This document shows, piece by piece, positions 18,681-28,582 of a stretch of 64,000 nt of DNA (positions are counted from its first letter, which is position 1; each line of letters begins with the position of its first letter). The stretch covers positions 310,001-374,000 of the forward strand of contig NZ_JACHDA010000001.1 in NCBI RefSeq assembly GCF_014207235.1, read 5' to 3'. The notes under the pieces were generated by a model, which searched no databases, was not told the DNA's origin, and saw only the letters and a program-made list of their open reading frames with translations. Origin of the DNA: Sphingopyxis sp. JAI128 (lineage in GTDB: Bacteria > Pseudomonadota > Alphaproteobacteria > Sphingomonadales > Sphingomonadaceae). Made by a program: the position numbers and the translations under genes.

Positions 18681-21600
18681 ATGGCACGCATCAGAACATA
18701 TTTCGGCTTCGTGACCGCCTTGGTCGCGGCAGCACTGCTGCCCGCGACGCCAGCGGCGAACGCGCAAGTCATTACCAACACAGCCGCTGCGCAGTGGACG
18801 CGCGAAGGCCAGCTCGGTCAAGCGTTGTCGAATCGCGTCGACGTAACGGTGGCCCCGCGTCCGCCCGAACGACCGACGATTGCAACCTATCGCCTGACCA
18901 GCGGCAGTGGCGATAAATCCGTGCCCCTAGCGCCGACCCAATGTGCTCGCACGGTCGGCCGCAGCATCAGCACGACGATCCCGCTTAGCGGCGTCTATGA
19001 AGGCATTTCGACGGCGCCCGCCTCACTGCAAGGCACCGACAATTTTCGCGCCGGCGAAGTGCTGGTCGTCGGCGTCACGCTCGCATCGGCAAATGTCGAT
19101 CCGCAGATGCGTGACACGCTGGCCGTCGTGATAGAGCTGGAAAATGGCGATCGCGAAGCGATCACGTTGACCGAAACGGCCAACAGCAGCGGCGAATTCG
19201 TCGGCATCATCAACACGATTGGCGTCCCTCCCGCCGTCGCCCAAGGTGACTGCCGCCTGTCGGTCGATCCGGGGGCGCCACTGACGCTGCGTGTCTCCGA
19301 CCAGGCGAATGCCAGCCTTCTCGCGCTGGCGACGATCAACTTCCTCGTCGATCCGTTCGGTATCGTCTTCGACAGCGGCGATGGCACGCCCGTTCCGGGC
19401 AGCCGCGTAACGATCGTCGATGCCACAACGGGCCAGCCGGCGCAGGTGTTTGGCGATGACGGTGTCTCCACCTATCCATCGAGCGTCGTCACCGGCCAAA
19501 GCGTGACCGACGCGGGCGGCAAGACTTATACTTTCCCCACCGGTGACTATCGTTTCCCCTTTGTCGCGCCGGGCAGCTATCGTCTTGTGGTCGAACCGCC
19601 GGCACCTTTCACTGCGCCGTCGAAATCGAACTCTGCCGACCTCGCCGGCCTGCGCCGTCCCGACGACGGTTTGCCGTTCGAAATTACCGGGGCAAGCTAT
19701 GGCGAAATCTTCACGCTGAACAGCCCGGCGCCCGTTCGCGTCGATATCCCGGTCGACCAGCCCGGCCTGCCGCTTCTCCTGCGCAAGACAACGTCGACGC
19801 AGGTCGCGGTGCCAGGCGACGTCATCCAGTATCGCATCGAAGTCGCCAACCACGACACCCGCCGCAACACCGGCGTCGTCACCGTGCGCGACGTGCTGCC
19901 TGCGGGCATGCGCTTGCGCCCCGACACCGTTCGCGTCGACGGCGTGCGCGTGACCGCCGATGTCGCCGGGAACGGGCGTGAATTTGCCGTCACGATGCCG
20001 ACCATCGCCGCGTCGCGTTCGGCGCTTCTCACCTATCTTGCCGAAGTCATCGTTTCGGCGCAGCCGGGCAACGCCCTCAATCGCGCAACCGCAACCGACA
20101 ATCGCGGATCGACGAGCAACGTCGCCGAAGCGACGATTTCGATCAAGCGTGATCAGCTTGGCGACCGGATGACGATCATCGGCCGGATCACCGATGGCGG
20201 CTGCCGCGTCGATGCGGGCAAGGCCGACGGCATCATGGGCGTGCGCGTCATGCTGCAGGACGGCAGCTACACCGTCACCGACGAGGATGGGCGCTATCAT
20301 TTCGAAGGCGTGCGCCCCGGCATCCACGTCGTCCAGATCGATCCGTCGACGCTGCCGCTCGACCGCGAAGCCATCGATTGCGCGCGTTCGACGCAGAGCG
20401 CCGGCAGCGCCATCTCGCGCTTCGTCGAAGGCCGCGGCGGGTCGCTGAAGCGCACCGACTTCAGGGCCGTCGGCGCTACGCCGCGCGCCGCGCCCGAAAA
20501 GGCGGCCATCGAGGCATCCAAGGTGCTGAGCGATCCCGAAGCCGCCGGCGCCGGCCGCGACTGGCCTGCCGGCCAGGCGCCTGGCATCGCGTGGCTGTTC
20601 CCTGAAATCGATCATAATCCGCGCGCCAAGGCGATCCGCGCGGCGGTAAAGCACGCACCGGGGCAGACCGTGTGGCTGCGCGTTAACGACAAGCCCGCCG
20701 GCGAGCTCACGTTCGAAGGCACGAGCAAGTCCACCGACGGCCGCGTCGCCGTCAGCCTGTGGCGCGGTCTCGAAATCCGCGAGGGGGAAAACCGGCTGGT
20801 CGCCGAAGTTAAGGACGGCAACAGCGTGACGGTCGAAACGCTCGAACGCACCGTCCATTATTCGATCACACCGATGCGCGCGTCGCTGATCCGCGAAAAA
20901 TCGGTACTCGTCGCCGACGGCGTGACGCGCCCTCTGATAGCGGTGCGCCTGACCGATCGCGACGGCAAACCGGTTCGCTCTGGCCTGACAGGCGAATTCA
21001 GCGTCCCCGCACCCTATTACCCGGCGGCCGAGGCCGATGCACAGCAGGCGCGCCAGCTCGTTGGACTCGAGCGCGCGCAGCCGGTGTGGAAGATCGATGG
21101 CGACGACGGCGTCGCCTATATCGAGTTGGAGCCGACCACCGCGTCGGGCACATTGTCGGTCGAATTCAATTTCCGCGACGACAAGGTGACGCGCAAGCAG
21201 ACGATCGAAACCTGGCTCGATCCGGGCAATCGGCCATGGACGGTCGTCGGCTTCGCGGCGGGTACGCTCGGCTACAATACGCTCGACGACCGCATGGAGC
21301 CCGTCGCCGAGACGACGGGCGATCTCAACGCCGACGCCCGTCTCGCGCTCTATGCCAAGGGCCGCGTGCGCGGAAAATGGCTGATGACGCTGGCTTATGA
21401 CAGCGACAAGGACAAGGACGACGCGCGGTTCGGCGGAGTGATCGACCCGCGTGCTTATTATACCATCTATGCCGACCGCAACGAGACGCGCTACGACGCC
21501 GCTTCGGTGCGCAAACTCTACCTGCGGCTCGAACGCCCGCAATTCTACGCGATGTTCGGCGATATCGAGACAGGCATTTCGGAACCCGAACTCGCCCGTT

Positions 21601-23774
21601 ACCAGCGCGCGCTCAACGGCGGCAAGGCCGAATATCGCGGCCGCAATGTCGCAGCGACGGCGTTTGCCGCCGACACGCCCTACCGCTTCCGCCGCGACGA
21701 GATCCAGGGCAACGGCCTGACCGGGCCTTACCAGCTCGGTGCAAAAGACATCCTGCCGAACAGCGAGCGGATCGTCATCGAGACGCGCGACCGGCTGCAC
21801 AGCGAGCGCGTCATCGACAGCGTCAGCCTGTCGCGCCATGTCGATTACGACATCGACTATCTGTCGGGCACGATCCGTTTCCGCGAACCCGTGCTCAGCC
21901 GCTCGTCGAACCTCGACCCGCAATTCATCGTCGCCGAATATGAAGTCGATGGCGTCGGCCAGCGCGTGCTCAACGCGGGCGGTCGCGTGAGCTATCGCTC
22001 GGACGACGAGAAAATTCGCGTCGGCGCGACCTTCATCCATGACGAGGACGGCAACGCCAGAACCAACCTCGGCGGCGTCGACGCCCGCTATCGACCCAAT
22101 ATCGATACCGAAGTCCGGGCGGAACTGGCGATCAGCGATGGCAAGGCTCAGAACAGCAGTGCCGCTGCCTCCACCGGCACCGCAAAGGCATGGCTGATCG
22201 AGGCCGAGCATCACAGCGGCAATATCGATTTCCTGGCGTATGTCCGCGAGCGCGAAACTGGCTTTGGCGCCGGGCAGCTCAATCATGGCGAGGACGGTAC
22301 GCGCAAATTCGGTTTCGACGCGCGGCTGCGGGCCACCCGCACGCTTTCGCTGACAGGCAGCGCGTGGCAGGAAGATTATCTCGACCTCGGATCGCGCCGC
22401 CGCGCCGCGCGGATGCTCGCCGAATATGACAATGGAACCTCGGTCGCTCGCGCCGGCCTGACCCATGCCGACGATCGCCTGACCGACGGCACGCGCAACC
22501 GGTCAAACATCGTCCAGCTGGGCGCAACGCAGCGCATGTTGGGCAAGCGCCTCGAACTCGACGCGCAGACCGAATTTGCGCTCGGCGGCGAGGATGCCAG
22601 CGCCGATTTCCCGACTCGTCATCGTCTCGGAGCGCGCTTTGCGGTCACCCGCGACGTCAATCTTGTCGGCAGCTACGAAATTGCCGAAGGCAACACGATC
22701 AAGTCCCGCATCGCGCGGCTCGGGTTCGATCTGACTCCCTGGGCGGGTACGCGCTTCCTCGCCACCGCAAACCGGCAAGAGAACGGGGAATATGGACCGC
22801 GCAGCTTTGCCGCCTATGGCCTGTCGCAATCGCTGAAACTGGCCGAACGCTGGTCGGTCGACGTATCGATCGATGGCAACCGCACCATCGGTGGAGTGCG
22901 CGCAAAGGACGTGCTCAACGTCGATCATCCGGTCGCGTCGGGCGGCTTCCTCGGCCACGGCGGCACGCTCACCGAAGATTTCTTCGCGATCAGCACCGGC
23001 GCGACCTATCGCGCAGACCGCTGGACCCTGACCGGCCGTGCCGAGTATCGCAACGGCGAACTCGCCAACCGGTACGGGCTGACGCTCGGAGGTCTCCGCC
23101 AACTCGGCGAAGGCCGCGCGCTGGGCGCGCTCTTCACTTACGCCAAGGCCAGCGGCAGCGGAACGACGCCAACGACCGAGGTGATCAATTTCGAAATGAG
23201 CTGGGCGCATCGCCCCGCGGATTCGCGCGTGTCGTGGCTAAACAAGAGCGAGTTCCGTTCGGACAAGGTTCGCGATGCGATCGCCGGTCAGCCCGGCCCG
23301 ACCGGTGGCGGTGCGCTGACGATCGACGGTGACGCAACGAGCCGCCGCCTGCTCAACAGCCTGTCGATGAACTGGACCCCGCTTGGCGAACGCGGTGTAG
23401 ACGGCATGGGGTTCGAACGTGCCGAATTCGGCGTCTTCTGGGGAACGCGCTATAACTTCGACCGTTTTGGCGCCGACGACGTCAAGGGCTGGTCGAACCT
23501 CATCGGCGCCGACTTTCGCTTCAATTTGGGTGAGCATGTCGACGTCGGTGCGTCGGGCACGGTGCGCGTCGGTACCGACGCCGATACCGTCAGCTGGGCC
23601 GGCGGGCCCACGGTGACGCTGGCGCCGATGAAGAATGCCAACTTGACCTTCGGCTATAATTTCGCAGGTTTCCATGACCGCGATTTCGAGCACGCGCGCT
23701 TCTCGCGTTCGGGTGTCTATGTGACCTTCAAACTGAAGTTCGACCAAACGAGTTTTGCCGGGTTGGGGCTCTAG
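18681..23774 (+). CDS. Large outer-membrane protein: repeat domains plus predicted C-terminal beta-barrel
   Basis: The protein is 1697 residues from the ATG at 18681, with a signal peptide ending AANAQ. The order along the chain is: an N-terminal module like the neighbours' (ITNTAAAQWTREGQ); beta-rich segments; a DUF11-type domain at about 366-480 (PGDVIQYRIEVANHDT, RDVLPAGMRLR); a carboxypeptidase-regulatory/SdrD-B-like fold at about 496-555 (IMGVRVMLQDGSYTV, then TDEDGRYHFEGVRPG); an Ig-like region; then, from about residue 847, alternating aromatic and polar residues of an outer-membrane barrel to the end, which closes FARSGVYVTFKLKFDQTSFAGLGL-like strands. It probably anchors or exports the three small proteins before it. 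Function is inferred, not known. A 1147-codon open frame exists on the opposite strand but is a composition shadow. Confidence 0.75.
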   Translation: MARIRTYFGFVTALVAAALLPATPAANAQVITNTAAAQWTREGQLGQALSNRVDVTVAPRPPERPTIATYRLTSGSGDKSVPLAPTQCARTVGRSISTTIPLSGVYEGISTAPASLQGTDNFRAGEVLVVGVTLASANVDPQMRDTLAVVIELENGDREAITLTETANSSGEFVGIINTIGVPPAVAQGDCRLSVDPGAPLTLRVSDQANASLLALATINFLVDPFGIVFDSGDGTPVPGSRVTIVDATTGQPAQVFGDDGVSTYPSSVVTGQSVTDAGGKTYTFPTGDYRFPFVAPGSYRLVVEPPAPFTAPSKSNSADLAGLRRPDDGLPFEITGASYGEIFTLNSPAPVRVDIPVDQPGLPLLLRKTTSTQVAVPGDVIQYRIEVANHDTRRNTGVVTVRDVLPAGMRLRPDTVRVDGVRVTADVAGNGREFAVTMPTIAASRSALLTYLAEVIVSAQPGNALNRATATDNRGSTSNVAEATISIKRDQLGDRMTIIGRITDGGCRVDAGKADGIMGVRVMLQDGSYTVTDEDGRYHFEGVRPGIHVVQIDPSTLPLDREAIDCARSTQSAGSAISRFVEGRGGSLKRTDFRAVGATPRAAPEKAAIEASKVLSDPEAAGAGRDWPAGQAPGIAWLFPEIDHNPRAKAIRAAVKHAPGQTVWLRVNDKPAGELTFEGTSKSTDGRVAVSLWRGLEIREGENRLVAEVKDGNSVTVETLERTVHYSITPMRASLIREKSVLVADGVTRPLIAVRLTDRDGKPVRSGLTGEFSVPAPYYPAAEADAQQARQLVGLERAQPVWKIDGDDGVAYIELEPTTASGTLSVEFNFRDDKVTRKQTIETWLDPGNRPWTVVGFAAGTLGYNTLDDRMEPVAETTGDLNADARLALYAKGRVRGKWLMTLAYDSDKDKDDARFGGVIDPRAYYTIYADRNETRYDAASVRKLYLRLERPQFYAMFGDIETGISEPELARYQRALNGGKAEYRGRNVAATAFAADTPYRFRRDEIQGNGLTGPYQLGAKDILPNSERIVIETRDRLHSERVIDSVSLSRHVDYDIDYLSGTIRFREPVLSRSSNLDPQFIVAEYEVDGVGQRVLNAGGRVSYRSDDEKIRVGATFIHDEDGNARTNLGGVDARYRPNIDTEVRAELAISDGKAQNSSAAASTGTAKAWLIEAEHHSGNIDFLAYVRERETGFGAGQLNHGEDGTRKFGFDARLRATRTLSLTGSAWQEDYLDLGSRRRAARMLAEYDNGTSVARAGLTHADDRLTDGTRNRSNIVQLGATQRMLGKRLELDAQTEFALGGEDASADFPTRHRLGARFAVTRDVNLVGSYEIAEGNTIKSRIARLGFDLTPWAGTRFLATANRQENGEYGPRSFAAYGLSQSLKLAERWSVDVSIDGNRTIGGVRAKDVLNVDHPVASGGFLGHGGTLTEDFFAISTGATYRADRWTLTGRAEYRNGELANRYGLTLGGLRQLGEGRALGALFTYAKASGSGTTPTTEVINFEMSWAHRPADSRVSWLNKSEFRSDKVRDAIAGQPGPTGGGALTIDGDATSRRLLNSLSMNWTPLGERGVDGMGFERAEFGVFWGTRYNFDRFGADDVKGWSNLIGADFRFNLGEHVDVGASGTVRVGTDADTVSWAGGPTVTLAPMKNANLTFGYNFAGFHDRDFEHARFSRSGVYVTFKLKFDQTSFAGLGL

Positions 23775-23783
23775 CCCCAACCC
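23760..23783. terminator. Hairpin at the convergent end of the surface cluster and bkd genes
   Basis: GGGTTGGGGCT pairs with AGCCCCAACCC across a two-base centre and overlaps the stop codon of the barrel protein. It lies 20 bases before the stop of the convergent E2 gene. There is no T-run, so it is a weak candidate for intrinsic termination. Confidence 0.4.
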
Positions 23784-23802
23784 CATTCCGTTCGGGCCGG
23801 CC

Positions 23803-25074
23803 TTAATCCGCGAACAGCAGGACCGGCGTCTCGATCAGCTTCTTCAGCGCCTGAACATAGCTGGCAGCGTCCCAGCCATCGACGACACGGTGGTCGCAAC
23901 TGATCGAAAGGTTCATCAGCTTGGCGCGGCGGATGTCGTCGCCATCGAATACCGGGCGCTCGACAATCTTGTTCGGGCCGATGATCGCCACTTCGGGACG
24001 GTTGATCACCGGCGTCGTCGCAATGCCGCCGAGCGGGCCGAGCGAGGTGACGGTCAGCGTCCCGCCGGTCAGTTCCTCGACCTTCGCCTTGCCAGTGCGC
24101 GCGGCTTCGGCGAGGCGACTGATCTCGCTGGCAAGCTGCCAGACATTCTTGTCCTGCGCGTCGCGGATCACCGGAACCATCAGCCCCGCGTCGGTCTGCG
24201 TCGCCATGCCCAGATGCACGGCGCCGTGGCGCGTCACGACGCCGCCCTCGTCGTCGTAGCGCGCGTTGATCATCGGGAACTCAGGGATCGTGCGGCAAAT
24301 CGCAACGATCAGGAAGGGTAGCATCGTCAGCTTTGGACGGCCGCCGCGGTTGGCGTTCAAATCGGCGCGCATATCTTCCAGCGCGGTGACGTCCATTTCT
24401 TCGACATAGGTGAAATGCGGAATTGCGCGCTTCGATGCTGCCATATTCTCCGCGATCTTGCGGCGCATGCCGATGACCTTGACCGGCTCGTCGGCGCGGG
24501 CGCGGCTGGCCCCGGGCGCGTGATAGCCCTGTCCGCCGCTGTAGCGGAGGAATGCGTCGAGATCGGCGTGGCGGATGCGGTCGCCTTCGGCCTGGACTTG
24601 GCCCAGATCGACGCCGAGATCCTTGGCGCGCGCACGGACCGCGGGCGATGCGAGGACTTGGCGGTCATGCGCCGGAGCAGCCATTCGAGCGGGCGCAGGT
24701 GCAGGGGTGGCGACGGGCGCGGGGGCAGCAACCTCGGCCACAGAAACTTCTTCGGCGCCCGGCGTTTCGGCGACGATTTCTTCCTCGACGGGCGTATCGG
24801 CGGGCGGCGCTTCGACCTCGCCATCGCCATCCCCGTCTGTCTCGATCACCGCAAGCGTCGATCCGATCGGAATCAAGTCGCCGACCTCGCCCGCCAGTTC
24901 GACGACGATGCCCGACACGGGCGATTCCATCTCGACCGTCGCTTTGTCGGTCATCATGTCGGCGAGCTGCGCATCTTCCTCGACGCGCTCGCCGATCTTC
25001 ACGTGCCAGGCGACAATTTCGGCTTCGGCAATGCCTTCGCCGATGTCGGGCAGACGGAATGAATAGCGGGCCAT
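23803..25074 (-). CDS. bkdB: Branched-chain 2-oxoacid dehydrogenase E2 (dihydrolipoyl acyltransferase)
   Basis: This is the core acyltransferase of the branched-chain 2-oxoacid dehydrogenase complex in Val/Leu/Ile breakdown. The protein is 423 residues with one lipoyl domain (Lys44 in TDKATVEMES), an Ala/Pro/Glu linker, a peripheral-subunit binding domain at about 130-170 (ASPAVRARAKDLGVDLGQV) and the catalytic domain ending with SCDHRVVDGWDAASYVQAL (HxxxDG). It is assigned to branched-chain rather than pyruvate substrates because E1 is split into alpha and beta of the bkd type. No E3 gene is present. Confidence 0.9.
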   Translation of the reverse strand: MARYSFRLPDIGEGIAEAEIVAWHVKIGERVEEDAQLADMMTDKATVEMESPVSGIVVELAGEVGDLIPIGSTLAVIETDGDGDGEVEAPPADTPVEEEIVAETPGAEEVSVAEVAAPAPVATPAPAPARMAAPAHDRQVLASPAVRARAKDLGVDLGQVQAEGDRIRHADLDAFLRYSGGQGYHAPGASRARADEPVKVIGMRRKIAENMAASKRAIPHFTYVEEMDVTALEDMRADLNANRGGRPKLTMLPFLIVAICRTIPEFPMINARYDDEGGVVTRHGAVHLGMATQTDAGLMVPVIRDAQDKNVWQLASEISRLAEAARTGKAKVEELTGGTLTVTSLGPLGGIATTPVINRPEVAIIGPNKIVERPVFDGDDIRRAKLMNLSISCDHRVVDGWDAASYVQALKKLIETPVLLFAD

Positions 25075-25078
25075 GGCG

Positions 25079-26107
25079 TCAGTCCTTCAGGATTTTCGTG
25101 AGCGCAGTTGCAATGCGCACCGGGCCGGGAAAATAGGCCCATTCGAGGCTATGCGGATAGGGCGTGTCGAAGCCGGTGACGCGTTCGACCGGCGCTTCGA
25201 GGTGATAGAAACAGCGTTCCTGCACAAGCGCCGCGAGTTCCGCGCCGAAGCCCGAGGTCCGCGTCGCTTCGTGAACGATCAGGCAGCGGCCGGTCTTCTT
25301 CACCGAGGCTTCGATCGCGTCGATGTCCAGCGGCAGCAGCGTGCGCAGGTCGAGGATTTCGGCGTCGATGCCCATTTCCTCGACGATCGTCTTGGTGACG
25401 TGCACCATCGTGCCATAGGCAAGGATCGTGAGCGCCTCGCCCTCGCGCACCGTCGCCGCCTTGCCCAGGTCGATGCGGTAATAGCCTTCGGGCACCGCGC
25501 TTGCATCGTGCTTCGACCAGGGCTCGACCGGGCGGTCGTAATAGCCGCTGAACGGGCCGTTGTAGATGCGCTTGGGTTCGAGGAAAACGACGGGGTCGTT
25601 ATCCTCGATCGCGGCGATCAGCAGGCCTTTGGCATCATAGGGGTTCGACGGAATCACCGTCTTTACGCCGCAGATATGCGTCATGATGCTCTCGGGCGAC
25701 TGGCTGTGCGTCTGCCCGCCAAAAATGCCGCCCCCGAACGGGGTGCGCACCGTCATCGGGCAGATATAGTCGTTCGCCGAGCGGTAACGCAGCCGCGCCG
25801 CTTCGCTGACGAGCTGGTCGAGTCCCGGATAGATATAGTCCGCAAACTGGATCTCGGGGACGGGACGCAGGCCATATGCGCCCATGCCGACCGCGACGCC
25901 GATGATGCCGCATTCGTTGATCGGCGTGTCGAACACGCGCGTCTTGCCATGCTTCCTCTGCAACCCCGCCGTCGCGCGGAACACGCCGCCGAAAAAGCCG
26001 ACGTCCTCGCCCATCACGACGGTTGCGGGATCGCGTTCGAGCATGACGTCCATGGCGCTGTTGATCGCCTCGATCATATTCATGGTTTTCGTGTCGCTGC
26101 TCATCAT
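25079..26107 (-). CDS. bkdA2: Branched-chain 2-oxoacid dehydrogenase E1 beta
   Basis: The protein is 342 residues. It pairs with E1alpha to decarboxylate branched-chain 2-oxoacids with thiamine diphosphate. Typical motifs are VVMGEDVGFFGGVFRAT, RVFDTPINECGIIGVAVGMG and MTVRTPFGGGIFGGQTHSQS. The frame extends far upstream inside E1alpha, but homology begins at MMSSDTKTMNMIEAIN. ATG at 26107 overlaps the E1alpha stop; the ATG one codon later is equally possible. E2 follows after four bases. Confidence 0.94.
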   Translation of the reverse strand: MMSSDTKTMNMIEAINSAMDVMLERDPATVVMGEDVGFFGGVFRATAGLQRKHGKTRVFDTPINECGIIGVAVGMGAYGLRPVPEIQFADYIYPGLDQLVSEAARLRYRSANDYICPMTVRTPFGGGIFGGQTHSQSPESIMTHICGVKTVIPSNPYDAKGLLIAAIEDNDPVVFLEPKRIYNGPFSGYYDRPVEPWSKHDASAVPEGYYRIDLGKAATVREGEALTILAYGTMVHVTKTIVEEMGIDAEILDLRTLLPLDIDAIEASVKKTGRCLIVHEATRTSGFGAELAALVQERCFYHLEAPVERVTGFDTPYPHSLEWAYFPGPVRIATALTKILKD

Positions 26108-27414
26108 TCGGGCTTCCAATCGGGGCCGAACTTGGCTTCTTGCTCGGCGAGCATCTGCGCGCATTGTTCCTTGAGGTGCCAAGGCATTTCCTCGAACACA
26201 TCTTGGAACATCGTCTCGAACGGCTGGTGCATACCGTGGCCGAGAATACCCAGCTTTTCTGACTGCTTCTGGGTCGTCTTGACCAGATCGTCGAGCTCCC
26301 TCGCCTGCGCATCGTGACGGTCGGCATCCCATTCGCCGAGTATTTCAAGATGCTGGCGAAGACGCGCGATCGGATCGCCAAACGGCCAGGCGGTCGCCTC
26401 GTCGGCGGCGCGATAGGCACTTGGATCGTCCGAGGTGCTGTGCCCTTCGCTACGATAGGTGAAATGCTCGATCAGCGTCGGGCCATTGTTCGTGCGGGCG
26501 CGATCGGCAGCCCATTGCGTCGCGGCATAGACCGCGAGCGGATCGTTGCCGTCGATGCGAAGCCCCGCGATGCCATAGCCGACCGCGCGTGCGGCAAAGG
26601 TCGTGCGTTCGCCCCCGGCGAAGCCCGAAAAGCTCGAGATCGCCCATTGGTTGTTGACGACGTTGAAGATGACCGGCGCATTATAGACGGTCGCAAAGGT
26701 CAGCGCCGAATGGAAATCCCCCTCGGCCGACGAGCCCTCGCCGCACCAGACGGTCGCGATGCGGCTGTCGCCCTTCGACGCCGAGGCCATCGCCCAGCCC
26801 ACCGCTTGGGGATATTGCGTCGCAAGATTGCCCGAAACGCTGAAGAAACCATGCTCGGGCGCCGAATACATGATCGGCAGCTGACGACCGAGCAGATGGT
26901 CGCCGCGGTTCGAATAAATCTGGTTCATCATCTGGATCAGCGGATAGTCGCGCGCGATCAGGATGCCCTGCTGGCGGTAGCTGGGAAAGCACATGTCCGC
27001 CCGGTCGATCGCCATTGTAGAGGCGACCGAGGTCGCCTCTTCGCCGGTGCACTTCATGTAAAAGCTTGTCTTGCCCTGCCGCTGCGCACGGAACATGCGA
27101 TCGTCGAACGCCCGCGTCAGCATCATGTAGCGCAGCATCGTGCGCAGCCGTTCGGGCGAGAGCTTCGGATCCCACTGCCCCTTTGCATGCCCGTCGAAAT
27201 CGAGCACGCGGACAAGACCATAGCAAAGCTCGCGCATCGCGTCGGGTTTGGTTGCTTCGCCCGGCCGCGGTGTCGCGTCGACCGCCGGAACCTCGATGTC
27301 GCCGAAATCGGGATTATCGCCCGGGCGGTAACGCGGCTCGGGAATATGCAGCGATAGCGGCGGCAGATTGCTCGCCGGACGCCCCAGATTCATTTCGGGG
27401 TCCGTTTCGGCCAT
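26104..27414 (-). CDS. bkdA1: Branched-chain 2-oxoacid dehydrogenase E1 alpha
   Basis: The protein is 436 residues, the length of bacterial bkd E1alpha including an N-terminal extension (LSLHIPEPRYRPGDNPDFG) that marks this subfamily. The TPP motif runs from WCGEGSSAEGDFHSAL to NNQWAIS, and the phosphorylation-loop region of the animal enzymes is represented by HFTYRSEGHSTSDDPSAYR. It is first in the E1alpha-E1beta-E2 operon and divergent or convergent to nothing; thyA is upstream on the same strand after a 90-base gap. Confidence 0.95.
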   Translation of the reverse strand: MAETDPEMNLGRPASNLPPLSLHIPEPRYRPGDNPDFGDIEVPAVDATPRPGEATKPDAMRELCYGLVRVLDFDGHAKGQWDPKLSPERLRTMLRYMMLTRAFDDRMFRAQRQGKTSFYMKCTGEEATSVASTMAIDRADMCFPSYRQQGILIARDYPLIQMMNQIYSNRGDHLLGRQLPIMYSAPEHGFFSVSGNLATQYPQAVGWAMASASKGDSRIATVWCGEGSSAEGDFHSALTFATVYNAPVIFNVVNNQWAISSFSGFAGGERTTFAARAVGYGIAGLRIDGNDPLAVYAATQWAADRARTNNGPTLIEHFTYRSEGHSTSDDPSAYRAADEATAWPFGDPIARLRQHLEILGEWDADRHDAQARELDDLVKTTQKQSEKLGILGHGMHQPFETMFQDVFEEMPWHLKEQCAQMLAEQEAKFGPDWKPE

Positions 27415-27505
27415 GTCCTCGTCCTTCGAGGCGCGAATCGCGCCTAGTTATATTTCAACGTGGCGACATATTATTACTGTCGCCATACGAATGCAACTGC
27501 GGTGG

Positions 27506-28441
27506 TCAGACCGCGACAGGCGCTGAAATATGCGCTTGCGGCGCATAATCCTCCACAGCGAAATCATCGAACCGGTAATCGAAAATGCTCTCTGCCTGGC
27601 GAAGGATGCGAAGCTTTGGATCGCCGCCGGGCACCCGCGCCAGTTGCTGTTCGACCAGCGCTGCGTGGTTCAGGTACAAATGAACGTCGCCGCCGGTCCA
27701 AACGAGTTCGTGCGCGCGCAAGCCAGTCTGCTCGGCGACCATGCGCGTCAGCAACGCGGCCTCGAAGACATTGAAGGCGAAGCCCAGCCCCAGATCGCAC
27801 GACCGCTGGAACAACAGGCACGACAGCCCGCCATCGCTGCGAACGTGGAACTGGTAGGTCATGTGGCACGGCGGCAGCGCCATGCGATGAAGATCGGCAA
27901 CGTTCCAGCCGGTGAAGATATGCCGCCGCGATCCCGGATTGTTCTTCAGCGAATCGATTAGCGCGGCAATCTGATTGTGCCCTTGTTCGGCGCGGCGGAA
28001 TAGCCCGTCGTCCGCCGGCTCGTAAATTGGCCAGTTGACCCATTGATGACCATAGACCGGGCCCAGGTCACCCCACGCTGCCGCAAAATCATCGTCGGCG
28101 ATGATCCGTGCCTCAAAAGCTTCGGCGTCGATCGCGTCGCCGGTCTCGCTGCGATATTTGTCGAGCGGCCAATCGGTCCAGATTTTAACGCCCTGCGCGA
28201 CGAGTGGCTGGATATTGGTGTTGCCGGTCAGGAACCAGAGCAACTCGCGCAGCGCCGTCTTCCAATAAACGCGCTTTGTCGTCAGCAGCGGGATCGCGTC
28301 GTCTTTCAACGAGAATCGCATCGTCTCGCCGAACAGCGATCTCGTGCCGACGCCGGTCCGGTCGATGCGCTCGTCGCCCTCGACCCAGATACGCCGCATC
28401 AGGTCGAGGTATTGAAGTTCATAATGGATGGAATCAGGCAA
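27506..28441 (-). CDS. thyA: Thymidylate synthase (ThyA type)
   Basis: ThyA methylates dUMP to dTMP with methylene-THF. The protein is 311 residues, longer than the 264 of E. coli because of an insertion around residues 95-150. The catalytic cysteine is C192 in ALPPCHMTYQFHV, with GSRRHIFTGWN (170-180) binding phosphate and the C-terminal IEDYAPQAHISAPVAV closing the site. The folate and dUMP contacts are as expected. Confidence 0.97.
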   Translation of the reverse strand: MPDSIHYELQYLDLMRRIWVEGDERIDRTGVGTRSLFGETMRFSLKDDAIPLLTTKRVYWKTALRELLWFLTGNTNIQPLVAQGVKIWTDWPLDKYRSETGDAIDAEAFEARIIADDDFAAAWGDLGPVYGHQWVNWPIYEPADDGLFRRAEQGHNQIAALIDSLKNNPGSRRHIFTGWNVADLHRMALPPCHMTYQFHVRSDGGLSCLLFQRSCDLGLGFAFNVFEAALLTRMVAEQTGLRAHELVWTGGDVHLYLNHAALVEQQLARVPGGDPKLRILRQAESIFDYRFDDFAVEDYAPQAHISAPVAV

Positions 28442-28508
28442 GACTCACTCCCGGTTTTCTCGCATCGTTGCTAGGCCTCGCGCCGCATGCGGACAAGGGA
28501 GCAGCGGG

Positions 28509-28520
28509 TGTGACGTCACA
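28509..28520. promoter_or_regulatory. 12-base palindrome between thyA and the JAB gene
   Basis: TGTGACGTCACA is a perfect palindrome in the 141-base divergent region. The half-sites TGTGA/TCACA are those of CRP/FNR-family regulators but with a two-base instead of six-base spacer, so it is more likely the site of another dimeric regulator. Confidence 0.35.
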
Positions 28521-28582
28521 ATGCGTCCGATGCGGGGCAGTCGTGGATTGGGGATCCTTCGACCAGCGCGCATGCTGCGCCA

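Noticed and set aside
19023..22466. A 1147-codon open frame on the minus strand opposite the giant barrel protein
   Set aside because: It has no ribosome site, no signal or domain, an Arg/Ala/Asp-rich composition and reads against a strongly supported gene. High-GC genes commonly leave such shadow frames.
24357..25136. Several plus-strand frames opposite the E2 gene
   Set aside because: They mirror the Ala/Pro-rich linker and lipoyl domain of E2 and have no start signals or domains.
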